From Chrysophaeum taylorii (taxonomy: Eukaryota; Sar; Pelagophyceae; Pelagomonadales; Pelagomonadaceae), in contig JAQMWT010000366.1 in NCBI GenBank assembly GCA_029834535.1, positions 299,169-363,168 of the forward strand: DNA of 64,000 nt, written 5' to 3'. Shown piece after piece: positions 28,291-38,977 of this stretch; positions within the stretch are counted from its first letter, which is position 1; each line of letters begins with the position of its first letter. Made by a program: the position numbers and the translations under genes. Below the pieces are notes generated by a model that was given only the letters and a program-made list of their open reading frames with translations, ran no database searches and was not told the origin of the DNA.

Positions 28291-28515
28291 ATGAGCCTCT
28301 CCTACTTGGACAAGTTCCAAGTTCGTTTCCACGAGGACGAACGGATCCCGCTCTTCTACGTCTTGCTTTGCTGCTCTGACACCTCGACGACGACCATCGA
28401 GAGCCGTATGTGGTGGTTCGGTAGGGTGGTCAACTTCGAGCTGCGGGCTCGGGTCTACGACTACGACATTCGGTGGGACAGCAACGCGCCTCGTCAGTCA
28501 ACAGGGGTGTGGTAA
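28291..28515 (+). CDS. Possible small hypothetical protein or gene fragment
   Basis: 74 codons with an ATG at 28291 and unbiased, globular-looking composition (VRFHEDERIPLFYVLLC; RVVNFELRARVYDYDIRWDS). The end (YDYDIRWDSNAP) is vaguely like chromo/Tudor-type strands, too little to assign. No neighbours support it. It could be an exon of a broken gene. Confidence 0.2.
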   Translation: MSLSYLDKFQVRFHEDERIPLFYVLLCCSDTSTTTIESRMWWFGRVVNFELRARVYDYDIRWDSNAPRQSTGVW

Positions 28516-30304
28516 ACTCGAAAACTTTGTGTGGACGACAGTCGAACTCCTACGACTAAGGCAGGTTGCTCGTGCTATCTGAAGAGACACTCTCCTCTAC
28601 CTCTGCTGTCTCTTCGCGCGGGCCGTTTGCCCCTATGGTGCGGACGTTGACGGGACTCCTCGAGAGCGCCGCCACGTCGAAGACAGCCTTAAAGACGAAT
28701 GAGGTTCGCAGCTATCAAAGCCTCAAGCGTTGCGACTGAAACGCCGCTAGCGTTGCAATCGAAGTTAAACGCAACACTCAGGGGCTGGTTTTGTACTGCG
28801 AGCTCTATGACGAGCTATATAATCTGAACGCTGATTGGTTCGTTTAGCTCTAGTCACACACACGTCAGCACCAGCCAACGAGAGGCCAGAATAGCTCGTC
28901 ACACGTCAGCATTAATTTTGCGGCGTGCTGCTCAAGACCTTTTGACAACATCGACCGACCACCGACCGAACGATGTCTCGGGGGAGGGACCTTCAGCAGC
29001 GAATGCGCCGTACCAACGAAGAGATTGAACGCGACAAGCGTGCTGAGGAGCAGCAGGTAGCTGTGAAACAGAGGCGACGCTGCAGAGGCTCGAAGGGCCT
29101 TCTTCCAGCAGCAGCGACCAGCTGCGCGGAGGAAACGAGCCAAGTCCGTAGGGGACAACGGTGGAGTGCGCGACGACGTACACAAACAATGAGGTGATGT
29201 CAGAAGCAGAGCCGGCCAGGCCAATTCCTGTCAGAAGTAGTCCGAACCGATTGACATCTACGGCGACGTGACCGATATTAAAGAATCCAAGCAATTTGTG
29301 TGGACTCTCCGACCTGCTAGAGTACAGAGCTCTGGTGTCCGGCGGTCGCTCTTGGCGCCAAGGAACTGTCCTTCGTCCTGCGGAAGCCGACACGACGCTC
29401 TGTTCGCATGTGCGAATGGGCGACTCGGTAGTCGACCTCTTGTCGGCCCCGTCGCACTACAGGGATTGACTTGGCGTCGCGGCTTCGGAAAAAACGCCCC
29501 CTTGGTTTCGGATCGTACGCAATGCAGATTTTGCCGACGACGACGACGTGATGCGCAGTCTTATCGTCGTCGACGACGAGCGAAAAAATGACGGAATGCG
29601 CACGCCGACTTCAGAACAGAAGAGGTGGGCGACGGGCACTGCGGCTACCGCGAGTAGCGTGCGGCAGGTTCTCCTGAAGCTCGGTGTTTCAATGCGTCGA
29701 CTCAATCACTGCCGCGCAAACACGTCTCGAGATGGCGCGCGATGTGGTTGCGAGAGGATTAGAGGACAACCCTGACGTCCCGGGTAAGCGTCGAACTTGA
29801 GCAGGCTGCCATCACAGTACATAGATGGCTGGTTCTGCGCTCGCAACGAGCGACGCTTAGTCCTAATTTTCGCGCATAGACTGGAGAGACAGATAGCAGT
29901 GCGCAAGCTAGATAGGGCGCGGGAGAGCGAGGTACGAGCTCGACCCGTCAGCGTCGAGACGAGGACGAACTCCCTACACCTTTCTCTTCCGCATACGGAA
30001 ACAGCAAAATTTCTAGAGCTCGCGCTATAAAATCAAACTCAAACAAACCACTAAGCGTCCCCTCCGCATGCTCACGGCATTCATTCTTAGCCAAGTTGGC
30101 GGTTGTTGTTGTCTCCTCTCCAGTTTGTTTCCGGAAACTTATTAATCCTCCGAAAAAATTAATGGATACGTTACTCCAGTATAACTTCTACAAGAGTCGT
30201 CGCCGTTCGGAACATTTCCGGAAATAAATTAATTAATCCGCCGAGTACAACAATTATACGTGCCTAACAGGTGAATTTGTTTTGCCGTTACCACCAGAGC
30301 TAGA
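28516..30304. other. 1.8-kb stretch without confident genes
   Basis: A 74-codon plus frame at 28973-29197 starts with a charged helix (MSRGRDLQQRMRRTNEEIERDKRAEEQ by position) and then becomes Arg-rich. It might be a first exon, but no continuation was found. Elsewhere frames are short. The last 250 bases are AT-rich and precede the glycosyltransferase start at 30305. Confidence 0.35.
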
Positions 30305-31297
30305 ATGCACGAGATGATGTGGGTGTATGTCGGTGTCGTCGCCACGAGCGTGGCGGCGGCTGGGAACATGTGCGGGCTGCCGCCCGTTTGCCCCGAGGGA
30401 AGATGCGATGGGCTGTCGCGGATGGACGTTGTCATCCCTACGTACCACGTTGACCTCTGCCGCGTCGAGATCCAAATCCGTTCGATCGAAATCTTCAACG
30501 TCTGCAAGGTCGTCGGCGACATTCACATCGTATGGGCCGACTCCCAGCCGGTCCCAAAGGCGCCGAAGAACACCATAATCCACGTGCTTCCCGTATTCGG
30601 TTGGAAGGGGCAGCAAATCGCGAAGCTCGAAGCATACAGATTCGTTAAGACCGAATGGTACCTGGTGTTGGATTCAAAAAATGTGTTTGTTGCACCCATC
30701 ACGCCCTCCGGCCTCTGCGCGTTTGCCAAGTCCTCGCAGAGCCTCACGGATTACCGCGGCTGGGGGCAGGCAGCCGCGGACGTTTTGGGCATCGACGGCG
30801 CTCGAGGTCGGATTCCGAGGTCGATTACCCCGCACTTGATGCACCGGAGACGAGTCGAGGTGCTGTTGCAGGTCTTAGGGAGTCGTGGCGGGATATTCCA
30901 GGCTCTCGAATACGGGGCGACGGAGTTTATGCTCTACGAAATTTATGGATTATTTGCGGAAGACGGCGCGTTCGAGCCGTGGCGAGTTGCTGGTACTATC
31001 AAAGACTTGATGCCGGTTGATGTCCCCTATTCGAGCATAACCGCGTGGGCCTCCACGGCGACCGACGCGCGCGCCGCCCTCGAATTTGAGGTTAGGATGA
31101 AGGCGATGGTCAGCGATATCGAGCGTGGCGCGAACGCGACCGCGCTCATTCTCGGCTGGCACCACTCGGCAAATCAAGGTCGATTTCGCGACCTCTTCCG
31201 GCGGGTTTACCAAAATGCGGGCCTCATCCTCGACGACGCCCAGCTCCGACACTTCCACCGCTGCTTCAACGCGACCTGCCGCTGCCTCGCCTCGTAA
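30305..31297 (+). CDS. DUF6492-like glycosyltransferase-fold protein
   Basis: 330 aa, ATG at 30305. A hydrophobic N-terminus (MWVYVGVVATSVAAAG) suggests secretion or anchoring. MDVVIPTYHVDLCRVEIQIRS, then DIHIVWADS, is a GT-A-like start (VIPTyxxD, V.IV..D). WYLVLDSKNVFVAPI is the position of a DxD-type metal-binding motif, here DSK. QALEYGATEFMLYEIYGLFAE resembles the ...SEYelYg.Y motif of the DUF6492 family, whose members are predicted sugar transferases. The family match is from memory. A broken paralogue lies 4.3 kb upstream. Substrate unknown. The gene ends just before a (CAA)n microsatellite. Confidence 0.65.
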   Translation: MHEMMWVYVGVVATSVAAAGNMCGLPPVCPEGRCDGLSRMDVVIPTYHVDLCRVEIQIRSIEIFNVCKVVGDIHIVWADSQPVPKAPKNTIIHVLPVFGWKGQQIAKLEAYRFVKTEWYLVLDSKNVFVAPITPSGLCAFAKSSQSLTDYRGWGQAAADVLGIDGARGRIPRSITPHLMHRRRVEVLLQVLGSRGGIFQALEYGATEFMLYEIYGLFAEDGAFEPWRVAGTIKDLMPVDVPYSSITAWASTATDARAALEFEVRMKAMVSDIERGANATALILGWHHSANQGRFRDLFRRVYQNAGLILDDAQLRHFHRCFNATCRCLAS

Positions 31298-31335
31298 ATA
31301 TTTTTGGATATATCACGACGAAGCGATTTTTTGGT

Positions 31336-31338
<3 letters not shown>

Positions 31339-31367
<29 letters not shown>

Positions 31368-31368
31368 G
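31339..31368. repeat. (CAA)n microsatellite
   Basis: About ten CAA units shortly after the glycosyltransferase stop. Confidence 0.9.
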
Positions 31369-31693
31369 AGGGAATCAAGAAAGAAATTAGAAAGCAAGTA
31401 TTGGTTCCTTCCGATTTTGGACGGCCTGCTCTCGAATATCGATCACTTTCTCGCCAGACGCGTGACGCACGTCCTGCTGGGCTTGAGACTACTTGCCTGA
31501 AAGCGGCGCCCAAGGCAGCGGAGGCCCCCTCCCTCGCTGCGATAGATGCATATAGAGGAGTAGCCTAGGCCACTTAGAACCAACGGTCAAGGCAGGGGGC
31601 GAGCAGCGTGACGGCGGCGTCGATTGTGGCGAGCGTAGTAGGAGAAGGTGTTATCATCGCGACGTGGGAATAGGAAGTTAGGGTTAGGAGAGG

Positions 31694-34600
31694 ATGCGCG
31701 CCGTAATTCTGAACGACTTCGTCGACGATGCCCCTCCCCTCGTGGAGCGCGTGCCCATTCCGAAGCCTCGGAAGGGCGAAATCCTCGTCCGCGTGCGGGC
31801 CGCCTCGGTGCACGAGGTGGATCGCCGGTTCTGCTCGGGTGACCTGCGGTTTAATATGTTTTTTCCTGTGATTCCCGGGTTCGACATTTCTGGCACCGTC
31901 GAGACCCCCGGCGAGCGGCTCAAACCGGGGGACGAGGTCTGGTGCAATTTGATGGACTGGTCGTCCTGGGATGGCACGGTGAAGCTCGGGGGCTACGCGG
32001 AGTTCGTGTGTGTGAAGGAATCGCGCGTGGGCCTCAAGCCCAAGAACTTGAGCTTCGCCCGCGCGGTTACCCCGTGGCTCGGCTACACGGCGCTGATGGT
32101 TGGCACCGCTCGGTCGGCCCTCGTCTTGGGGGACACTGTCCTTGCGCGCGTCGTACTCCAGTTGTTGAAGCGCGAGAACGCATACGTCTTTCCTCACGTC
32201 GAGAAGTGGTACGAAGTTTACAGAAATCAGGACGTCGAGCTCGTATTCGACCCTATTGGCGAAGACAATCTTCACGCAAAAGCTGCCGGCGTTTTGGCCT
32301 CCGACGGAAAGCTGGCGACCACAAAAGCGAAGAACAACAAGCACGCGGAATTCATTTTCTCCTTGTGCAACGATCTCGAGACTTTGGACCGGTGGCGCGA
32401 ATTGTGCGAAGCAGGAGTTGTCCAAGTTCCGGTCCGCGCCTTTTCGATCGATGAAATCGGGGAAGCCCTCAAACACCACGACGCGGTCATCGAGTTCGAC
32501 GGGAACGCCGACCCCAACGCCGTGGCCCCGCCCCTCGGCCTCCCGGATAAGTTCCCCCGTTTGCCGGAGTGGGACAGGCCCCCGCGTCCCGAGCCCGCGC
32601 CCCCTCCCCGCGAGACGCGCCCCCGCCCCCGGAAACCCCCGACCAACGTGCCACGTTGCGACATCTGCAAGACGCTTGATAAACAGGACGACGACGCCGA
32701 CGATCGCGATCTTCTTCTTCGACGACGAGCGACCTCCCTGAAGAACGAGGCGAAGTCGGATCCGAAGCTCGCGAGTCTTAAGGATCGCGAGGAGGGATCT
32801 GCCGACGACCCACCGGCGCCAGCATGCACGTTCATACCTGCGGGACCCAAGCCAGAATCTTCTTTCTCGGTTTTAAAACGTCGCCTGCCGTCCGAGGCTC
32901 CTGCATCAGCCCCAGAGACGTCGCCCGTTCCGGCGGCAAACGACGACGAAGAAGAAGAAGCCGCGTTGCTAGCAGACCTGCGCGCCGACGAGACTTCAGC
33001 GCCGGCAGCATCCGCGGTGCCTGCTATGGGAGAGGTGCCTGTTGTTGAAGCACCAAAGCCAGCATCCTCTCTCCCAGACCCACCTCCTACGACCGCGAGA
33101 CGCCGTCTGCGCTCCAAGGCACGGCGTGCGCCTGAGGAGTCACTGATGGCAAGCGACGACGAAGCCGCGTTATCAGGAGACCTGCGTGCGGACGAGACTT
33201 CAGCGCCGGCAGCATCCGCGGTGCCTGCTGACGAGGCTGTGATAGAGGAGCCTGTTGTTGAAGCATCAAAGCCAGCATCCAAGGCACCCAAGCCAGCATC
33301 CTCTCTCCCAGACCCACCTCCTACGACTGCGAGACGCCGTCTGCGCTCCAAGGCACGGCGTGCGCCTGAGGAGTCACTGATGGCAAGCGACGACGAAGCC
33401 GCGTTATCAGGGGACCTGCGTGCTGACAAGACTTCAGCGCCGGCAGCATCCGCGGTGCCTGCTGACGAGGCTGTGATAGAGGAGCCTGTTGTTGAAGCAT
33501 CAAAGCCAGCACCCAAGCCAGCATCCTCTCTCCCAGACCCACCTCCTACGACTGCGAGACGCCGTCTGCGCTCCAAGGCACGGCGTGCGCCTGAGGAGTC
33601 ACTGACGGCAAGCGACGAGTCAGCCGCGTTGCCAGCAGACCTGCGTGCTGACAAGACTTCAGCACCGGCAGCATCCGCGGTGCCTGCTGACGAGGCTGTG
33701 ATAGAGGAGCCTGTTGTTGAAGCACCAAAGCCAGCATCCAAGGCACCCAAGCCAGCATCCTCTCTCCCAGACCCACCTCCTACGACTGCGAGACGCCGTC
33801 TCCGCAAGGCTCGTCGTGCGCCTGAGACCCCGCCGACGGCAAGCGACGAGGAAGCCGCGTTATCAGGGGACCTGCGTGCGGACGAGACTTCAGCGCCGGC
33901 AGCATCCGCGGTGCCTGCCGTCGAGATTGTGATAGAGGAGCCTGTTGTTGAAGCACCAAAGCCAGCACCCAAGCCAGCATCCTCTCTCCCAGACCCACCT
34001 CCTACGACTACGAGACGCCGTCTCCGCAAGGCTCGTCGTGCGCCTGAGACCCCGCCGACGGCAAGCGACGAGGAAGCCGCGTTATCAGGGGACCTGCGTG
34101 CGGACGAGACTTCAGCGCCGGCAGCATCCGCGGTGCCTGCTGACGAGGCTGTGATAGAGGAGCCTGTTGTTGAAGCACCAAAGCCAGCATCCAAAGCACC
34201 CAAGCCAGCATCCTCTCTCCCAGACCCACCTCCTACGACTGCGAGACGGCGTCTCCGCTCCAAGGCCCGGCGTGCCCCCGAGACCCCGCCAACGGCAAGC
34301 GACGAGGAAGCCGCGTTACCAGCAGGCCTTCGTGCTGACGAGGTACTTGCTCCAACTCCGAGCGAACATCTTGCGTCTAATGAGGACACGTCTCATTCCG
34401 AGAGGCAGCGTAAGGCGCTTTATGCCACTGCGCCGGCACCGAACGACGAGCCAGCGTCTACCGCAGCGCCTAGCGCCAGACGACGCCTGCGTAAGCATCG
34501 CAATGCCTCTGAGGAGTCTGCACGAAGCGATGATGAGTCTGCATCCACCGTACCACCAGATGATGCACCTCCTCGCACCGAGCAACGCCAGCGCCGAGAT

Positions 34601-35242
34601 CGTCACGCTTCAATCCCTGCAGGAGACGCGCCTCCCCCTACTACTAGACGGCTTCGAAATTCGCGTCGGGGCGTCGAGGCACCCGCGCCAGAACCATACG
34701 ACGAAATGGTATCTGTAGACGATGTGCCGCCGACTACCAGTCGACGCCTGCGCAAGACTCGCCAGAATGCGCCAGAGACGCCGGCAGCGCGGCCTGCGAG
34801 CGGTATTGACGCATTACCTGCAGCGCCTAAAACTCGCCAGCGCAAGCCTCGTCACACCTCTGAGGAACCAGTGCCGAGCGATCAACTGGCGCCTACAGAC
34901 GATGCGGTTCCTCGTACCGAGAGGGACGACGTCCGTTTGGACGCACCGAGCGCTGGTGCATCTGCGGACGACGTGCCTCCTACTACGAGACGACGCCCGC
35001 GCAAGACCCACCATAACGCGCCAGAGACTGCGCCGAGCGAGGAAGAATCCACGTTGCCAGCGGAGCCCACCAAGACACGCCAGGATCGCAATGCTCCGCC
35101 CGTTCCTCCTCGTACCCGGCGCAAGGCTCGTCAGAAGGAGGAACCGAGCGAGGATGACGGTGAGGACCCCAAGACCACTACCACTGAGACGCCAGCCCGC
35201 CGCACCCTCCGACCCCGAAACCCTCGAAGTCGCCATTTTTGA
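31694..35242 (+). CDS. MDR-type (quinone oxidoreductase-like) domain fused to long repeated basic/proline-rich tail
   Basis: 1182 aa. Residues 1-285 follow the zinc-less medium-chain dehydrogenase order: MRAVILNDFVDDAPPLVERVPIPKP, then GEILVRVRAASVHEVD, then PVIPGFDISGTVE with LKPGDEVW, then GGYAEFVCV, and late FSIDEIGEALKHHD. The nucleotide-binding GxGxxG is absent: where it belongs the protein reads ALVLGDTVLARVVLQLLK, and the Rossmann half is shortened, so NADPH binding and activity are doubtful. Residues about 290-1182 are disordered. Six repeats of 73-80 residues each carry PKPASSLPDPPPTT then RRRLR, and later degenerate basic repeats (PPTTxRRLRKxR) follow. The tail is rich in Ala, Pro, Arg and Glu and ends RRTLRPRNPRSRHF. 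It could bind nucleic acid or chromatin. The start ATG follows GTTAGGGTTAGGAGAGG. Confidence 0.7.
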   Translation: MRAVILNDFVDDAPPLVERVPIPKPRKGEILVRVRAASVHEVDRRFCSGDLRFNMFFPVIPGFDISGTVETPGERLKPGDEVWCNLMDWSSWDGTVKLGGYAEFVCVKESRVGLKPKNLSFARAVTPWLGYTALMVGTARSALVLGDTVLARVVLQLLKRENAYVFPHVEKWYEVYRNQDVELVFDPIGEDNLHAKAAGVLASDGKLATTKAKNNKHAEFIFSLCNDLETLDRWRELCEAGVVQVPVRAFSIDEIGEALKHHDAVIEFDGNADPNAVAPPLGLPDKFPRLPEWDRPPRPEPAPPPRETRPRPRKPPTNVPRCDICKTLDKQDDDADDRDLLLRRRATSLKNEAKSDPKLASLKDREEGSADDPPAPACTFIPAGPKPESSFSVLKRRLPSEAPASAPETSPVPAANDDEEEEAALLADLRADETSAPAASAVPAMGEVPVVEAPKPASSLPDPPPTTARRRLRSKARRAPEESLMASDDEAALSGDLRADETSAPAASAVPADEAVIEEPVVEASKPASKAPKPASSLPDPPPTTARRRLRSKARRAPEESLMASDDEAALSGDLRADKTSAPAASAVPADEAVIEEPVVEASKPAPKPASSLPDPPPTTARRRLRSKARRAPEESLTASDESAALPADLRADKTSAPAASAVPADEAVIEEPVVEAPKPASKAPKPASSLPDPPPTTARRRLRKARRAPETPPTASDEEAALSGDLRADETSAPAASAVPAVEIVIEEPVVEAPKPAPKPASSLPDPPPTTTRRRLRKARRAPETPPTASDEEAALSGDLRADETSAPAASAVPADEAVIEEPVVEAPKPASKAPKPASSLPDPPPTTARRRLRSKARRAPETPPTASDEEAALPAGLRADEVLAPTPSEHLASNEDTSHSERQRKALYATAPAPNDEPASTAAPSARRRLRKHRNASEESARSDDESASTVPPDDAPPRTEQRQRRDRHASIPAGDAPPPTTRRLRNSRRGVEAPAPEPYDEMVSVDDVPPTTSRRLRKTRQNAPETPAARPASGIDALPAAPKTRQRKPRHTSEEPVPSDQLAPTDDAVPRTERDDVRLDAPSAGASADDVPPTTRRRPRKTHHNAPETAPSEEESTLPAEPTKTRQDRNAPPVPPRTRRKARQKEEPSEDDGEDPKTTTTETPARRTLRPRNPRSRHF
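33046..34290 (+). repeat. In-gene tandem repeat of 219-240 bp, six copies
   Basis: Copies centre on PKPASSLPDPPPTT at about 33055, 33290, 33520, 33750, 33975 and 34205. They alternate between longer forms (with KPASKAPKPA) and shorter ones. All length changes are multiples of three, so the frame of the oxidoreductase-tail protein is kept. A 705-codon antisense frame through the same repeats is a by-product. Confidence 0.85.
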
Positions 35243-38191
35243 TGACACCACGAGGTACAGCGAGAGACCTAAATTTAATTCCAAGTTGGCACGAACGACC
35301 CAAAAAAAAACAGACGACTCTGAATCATACGGTTCTGTTGGTGGCTCATCATTATTATGGGGCAGATGTCTCTACATCGGTGGCGGAGAGTGCCTTGGTG
35401 CCGCCGGCAGGTTGCGCCGAGCTCGTGCGCATGCGTCGTTGGATAGGGGTACGGTGCAGGCCGCGTCCGGCGACCTCGTCTGGAGTTGTGTTGTCAAAGA
35501 AAAAGAGACTTTGAAGGTGGTGGTCCCGGAGGGCAGAGCTCCCAACTGGTGTTCATGCATCATCAGATGCAACCGCCCGCGTTGCAAGGCCGATCAATAC
35601 TTCGATAGCGAAATCTGGTGGTGTTGTCGCCAAAAAGAGCGGAGCTACAGCGCCCGCACTACGTGTCCGTCTCTAGACCAGGTACGTAATAGGCGGATGA
35701 TTTCTGAACAACAGCACGTCTATGTTTCCCTCCTCCTCCTCCAACCACGCTCTTGGACGTAATAACCGAACCTCGAGAGATGCTCTGCGCCGCGCTTTCA
35801 TAAAATGATCTCACCTTTTGTGTTACTCTTCCTTTGTAAGCGAGCATCCATTCGGGCTGCTCTCTGAGCCTGGAAGTTGCTAACCACAATCAGAATAGTT
35901 ATAATAATATCCTCAATATATAGTTCTGCCTGCGAGCCCAAAAAGGCTACATACAACCGCGCTATGTCCGAGTCGTCGTTTGCTCGCCCGCGCACGCGAG
36001 GAATCGCCCTTGCCGTGCAGTTGCCGAGGGCATCTCGACAGAGGCATATGATGATCGTGTTCCTGTTTGGTTGGGCAAGGAGGCAAAAGTCTGTGTTGCT
36101 TTGGTTTGACTGGCTCTTTGATCGACTACTACCCGCAACAGAACGTGGCAATCGGGCGCAAATTGTGTGTAGCGGCACTGGGGGACGATGAGGGGTCGGT
36201 TCTTCTCTTTTGCTCGCGGTACTGCACAACAGAAAAAAAAATCTCGCAGTATCTGGTGAGCGTTTAATAACCCTATCCCCGAGGGTCATTAAAAAAAATC
36301 TGGTGAGCGTTTAATAACCCTATCCCCGAGGGTCATTAAGGAAGAAAGAAAGCCATGGGGGGGGTTGTGGCGCCGTCCGCTTGGTTATTATAGTTCCTTT
36401 TTTGTTCCCACTTCCAAAATCAGTGCGTCGTTGACGCGCGATGCTTTGTGGTATTCGATTGCGCGTCGCGCCCCGGAGCTACGGGTCAGCTTGTGCAGCC
36501 TCATTTTCGAGTTCTTCGTGATTCAGTTGAATAATGTCACGCAAACTAACAGTTTGGCTTTGTCGACCCGCGTCACATTCGTTGGCCAAACTCGGCGAAC
36601 TCTCCGTCGTAGTACCATACTTGGGAGTTATTAACATCAAGCATCTTCGACAAGAAGGGTAAAGCCCCGCAACGGTGTCAGACTCCGCATAGCACGAGCT
36701 ACCTCCTCGCTCTGCGTCGCGTGGAACTCGATTTGTTGATTCAACACTTCAACGTAAAGTCGCGTCTCGCGTGCTCACCTGGGACAATCTGCGGCGATAC
36801 TGCATCACCTTCCTGGGGCGTTGACAAAACGCATGCTGGTCGTTTGGAGTGTGCGGTGCAACGGGATGGCCTAGCGGCTCGGCTGATGTTTTGCCATGCA
36901 GGCAGTGCCAAATGGCTCGACTTGGCCGAGGACTCTGACCGGGGACAGTCTCGCTCTCGCAGTTGTGGCTGTCCAACCCAGATATGACCATCAAGATGCA
37001 GCAGGCGTGCCGCGACAACGATGGACCATCTCATTCCTCACTGCCACCTTCCACCACGACGCTGGCTGCATTCTTCCTCTTGCAGAGGACCGCGCTTGCT
37101 TCGTCGGGCGCTCGATGACGTTACATCACGTGAAAAGTAAATGGCCTTGTCGGCCCGGGGTTTCGAGTTGGATTGCACTGCGGCAGATAATATCACGCGT
37201 GCAACGTCGACGGCCACCTTCGCGTGGTTGAAGGACATGGATGATGCTCGACCTCTTGTTATTGAATTGGTCCTACCACCGGCCGGGAGCTGCTGTTTCC
37301 AGGTGTGGCTCACGGCAAAATTCGAGGGGTTTGGCATGAGGCTCCTATCTACGGCGCCGCCCGCCCGCCGTAGACAAGCCCGCGTTCGTTTTTGCGATGG
37401 TGGCGACCTTCTAAGTTGTGCGATCATTCTCCCGTTTGATGATAAAAACTGCTGACTGGGATCCTATGGCAGAGTTGTTTTTTTTTTTTTTTGTCCCGGC
37501 GCTGCTACGATCATTACAGTCTCTCGTGTTGGTCGGTATACGCCCATGCCTCCCCAGCGGGCCACGCCGCCGCGGAGTACCACCAGGAATCTTTATCTTT
37601 CCTGCTCACGCGATGCGCAACGAGAGGTTGCTCCTTTCAATGCCCGAGCCTGCACATATCTGTTCCTGAGCCCACTCTCCCCCGGACGTTGGTTCCGGCA
37701 CCTGTCACCGCCCGATTCCTTCCCGCGCGCTTTGTTCTGCTGCGAGATCGAGGCGGGCTGCGATGGTCGGCTGCTTCCCGATCGTCTCTATTTGGTGTCA
37801 GCTCGTGTCCGGGGGTGAGAGTGGCGTTGCTATTGCCATGTCACACGCCCCGCGCTTCTACGCTTTCGCTGCTGCTGCGCGTGGTTGGCGCGGGGCGGGC
37901 GCGGATGACCCGTTTTGCACGCGCGCGCGCGGTTCTGTCGTTGCCAGCGAAGCTGGTTTGACGCATTCGTCGTCTCTTTTTCGATGGGGTTTGCTCGAGC
38001 GACTTTGTGCGTCTTCGTGCACATTATGAGGAGGAGGAGCCTTTTTTTCAGGCCCTCTACTTTGGTTTGTCTCGACACCACCACCTTTCGTCGAAGGCCG
38101 ACGCAAGCCTTCTTCGCCGGCCGCGCGGGTTTAGTTCCTCGAGGACGGCAGCAGCAGTAAGCCGGCAGAACGCTGGATGGGGGGTTGGAGA
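35243..38191. other. 2.9-kb stretch without confident genes
   Basis: Several medium frames on both strands overlap, but none has a recognisable product. Plus-strand pieces such as that at 35964-36191 (MSESSFARPRTRGIALAVQL by position) and 37141-37455 may be remnants of mobile-element genes; I cannot assign them. A 47-base direct duplication lies at 36252-36340. Confidence 0.4.
36252..36340. repeat. Two direct copies of a hairpin-forming 41-base unit
   Basis: TCTGGTGAGCGTTTAATAAC and its continuation occur twice, 47 bases apart, with no change in the shared part. Inside each copy, TAATAACCCT and AGGGTCATTA pair with one mismatch around a seven-base loop. Confidence 0.8.
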
Positions 38192-38977
38192 CTAGCTGGA
38201 AGTGTCGTCCGCGTTGGCGCGGGCGTCGAGAATGGTGATTCGACGCCGCGCTGATCTCTGGGCAAGTTTTTTGTGGTGAAGTTGGGGGTCGTTGGCGTGG
38301 AGCTTCCTTAAACTCGCCTTGTAGTCTGCGTCGGCCTGGCGCTCGGCCTGAGCGTGTTCCCTGATGAGCTGGCTCAGGACGCTGACCCACTGCTTGCGCG
38401 TCTGGAGGTTGACGCACGAGAGTCTCGCCGTTCTCTGGTGCGGATGCGCTACGATAAACTCGAACATCGAATCGGCGTCGGACCCCGCAGAAATTTCGCA
38501 GCCGTGGAGCATGATCCGTCCGAAACGCTTCCCGCCGGGCGCGGCAAAGTACTCCAAAAAAGGCCCCACGATCTCGTTGCTCCGCAGGACGAACCACCGT
38601 CGCTTTGAAGTTTCGTGATGTAGCCAGCCGGCCGCCTCTTCCTGGCTCGCGTCGAGAGCGTCGCCCCAACGGAACCACGAGAACAGGGGCTTCGGGGGAT
38701 CATGGGCGTCCGAGAGCCGGAGCGCTTCGGCGGCAGCTGCGGCCTCGGCGGCGCGCGCTGCTGCGACGGTGTCCGATTCTGTCGGAGGTTCGGCGCGGGG
38801 GAGTGCGCGCAAAAAAGCGATCTGCGCGCGCCATCGATTTTGTTTAGCTCGCTTCGCTTCGAGCACCGCGATCCGCTGGTCGTACCCCTCGAGCCGCCGC
38901 AGCGTCTCCTCGAAGGCCTTGGATGCTTCCACGACGGCCCGCGCGGACGACTCGAGGACGACCCGTTGGTCTATCAT
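38192..38977 (-). CDS. PH-domain protein with N-terminal coiled coil
   Basis: 261 aa, ATG at 38977. Residues about 10-95 form a helical, Ala/Glu/Arg-rich coiled coil (EASKAFEETLRRLEGYDQRI). Residues about 115-215 are a pleckstrin-homology domain: AGWLHHETSKRRWFVLRSNEI on the first strands, then FLEYFAAPGGKRFGRIMLHGCEI, MFEFIVAHPHQRTARLSC and the closing helix RKQWVSVLSQLI with the conserved Trp. PH domains bind phosphoinositides or partner proteins at membranes. The basic K/R residues after the first strand (SKRRW) fit lipid binding. The C-terminal tail is charged. The gene lies immediately left of the Helitron-derived array. Confidence 0.75.
   Translation of the reverse strand: MIDQRVVLESSARAVVEASKAFEETLRRLEGYDQRIAVLEAKRAKQNRWRAQIAFLRALPRAEPPTESDTVAAARAAEAAAAAEALRLSDAHDPPKPLFSWFRWGDALDASQEEAAGWLHHETSKRRWFVLRSNEIVGPFLEYFAAPGGKRFGRIMLHGCEISAGSDADSMFEFIVAHPHQRTARLSCVNLQTRKQWVSVLSQLIREHAQAERQADADYKASLRKLHANDPQLHHKKLAQRSARRRITILDARANADDTSS

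Noticed and set aside
31676-31692. Telomere-like TTAGGG words
   Set aside because: Only two adjacent imperfect units, directly before a gene start; not a telomere.
32272-34389. 705-codon antisense frame opposite the oxidoreductase-tail gene
   Set aside because: It mirrors the in-gene repeats; the plus frame has the conserved dehydrogenase domain, the antisense frame has only low-complexity Ser/Arg/Ala.
37038-37460. Medium frames on both strands near 37 kb
   Set aside because: No start context, no motif, and neither strand is clearly better; left as unassigned.
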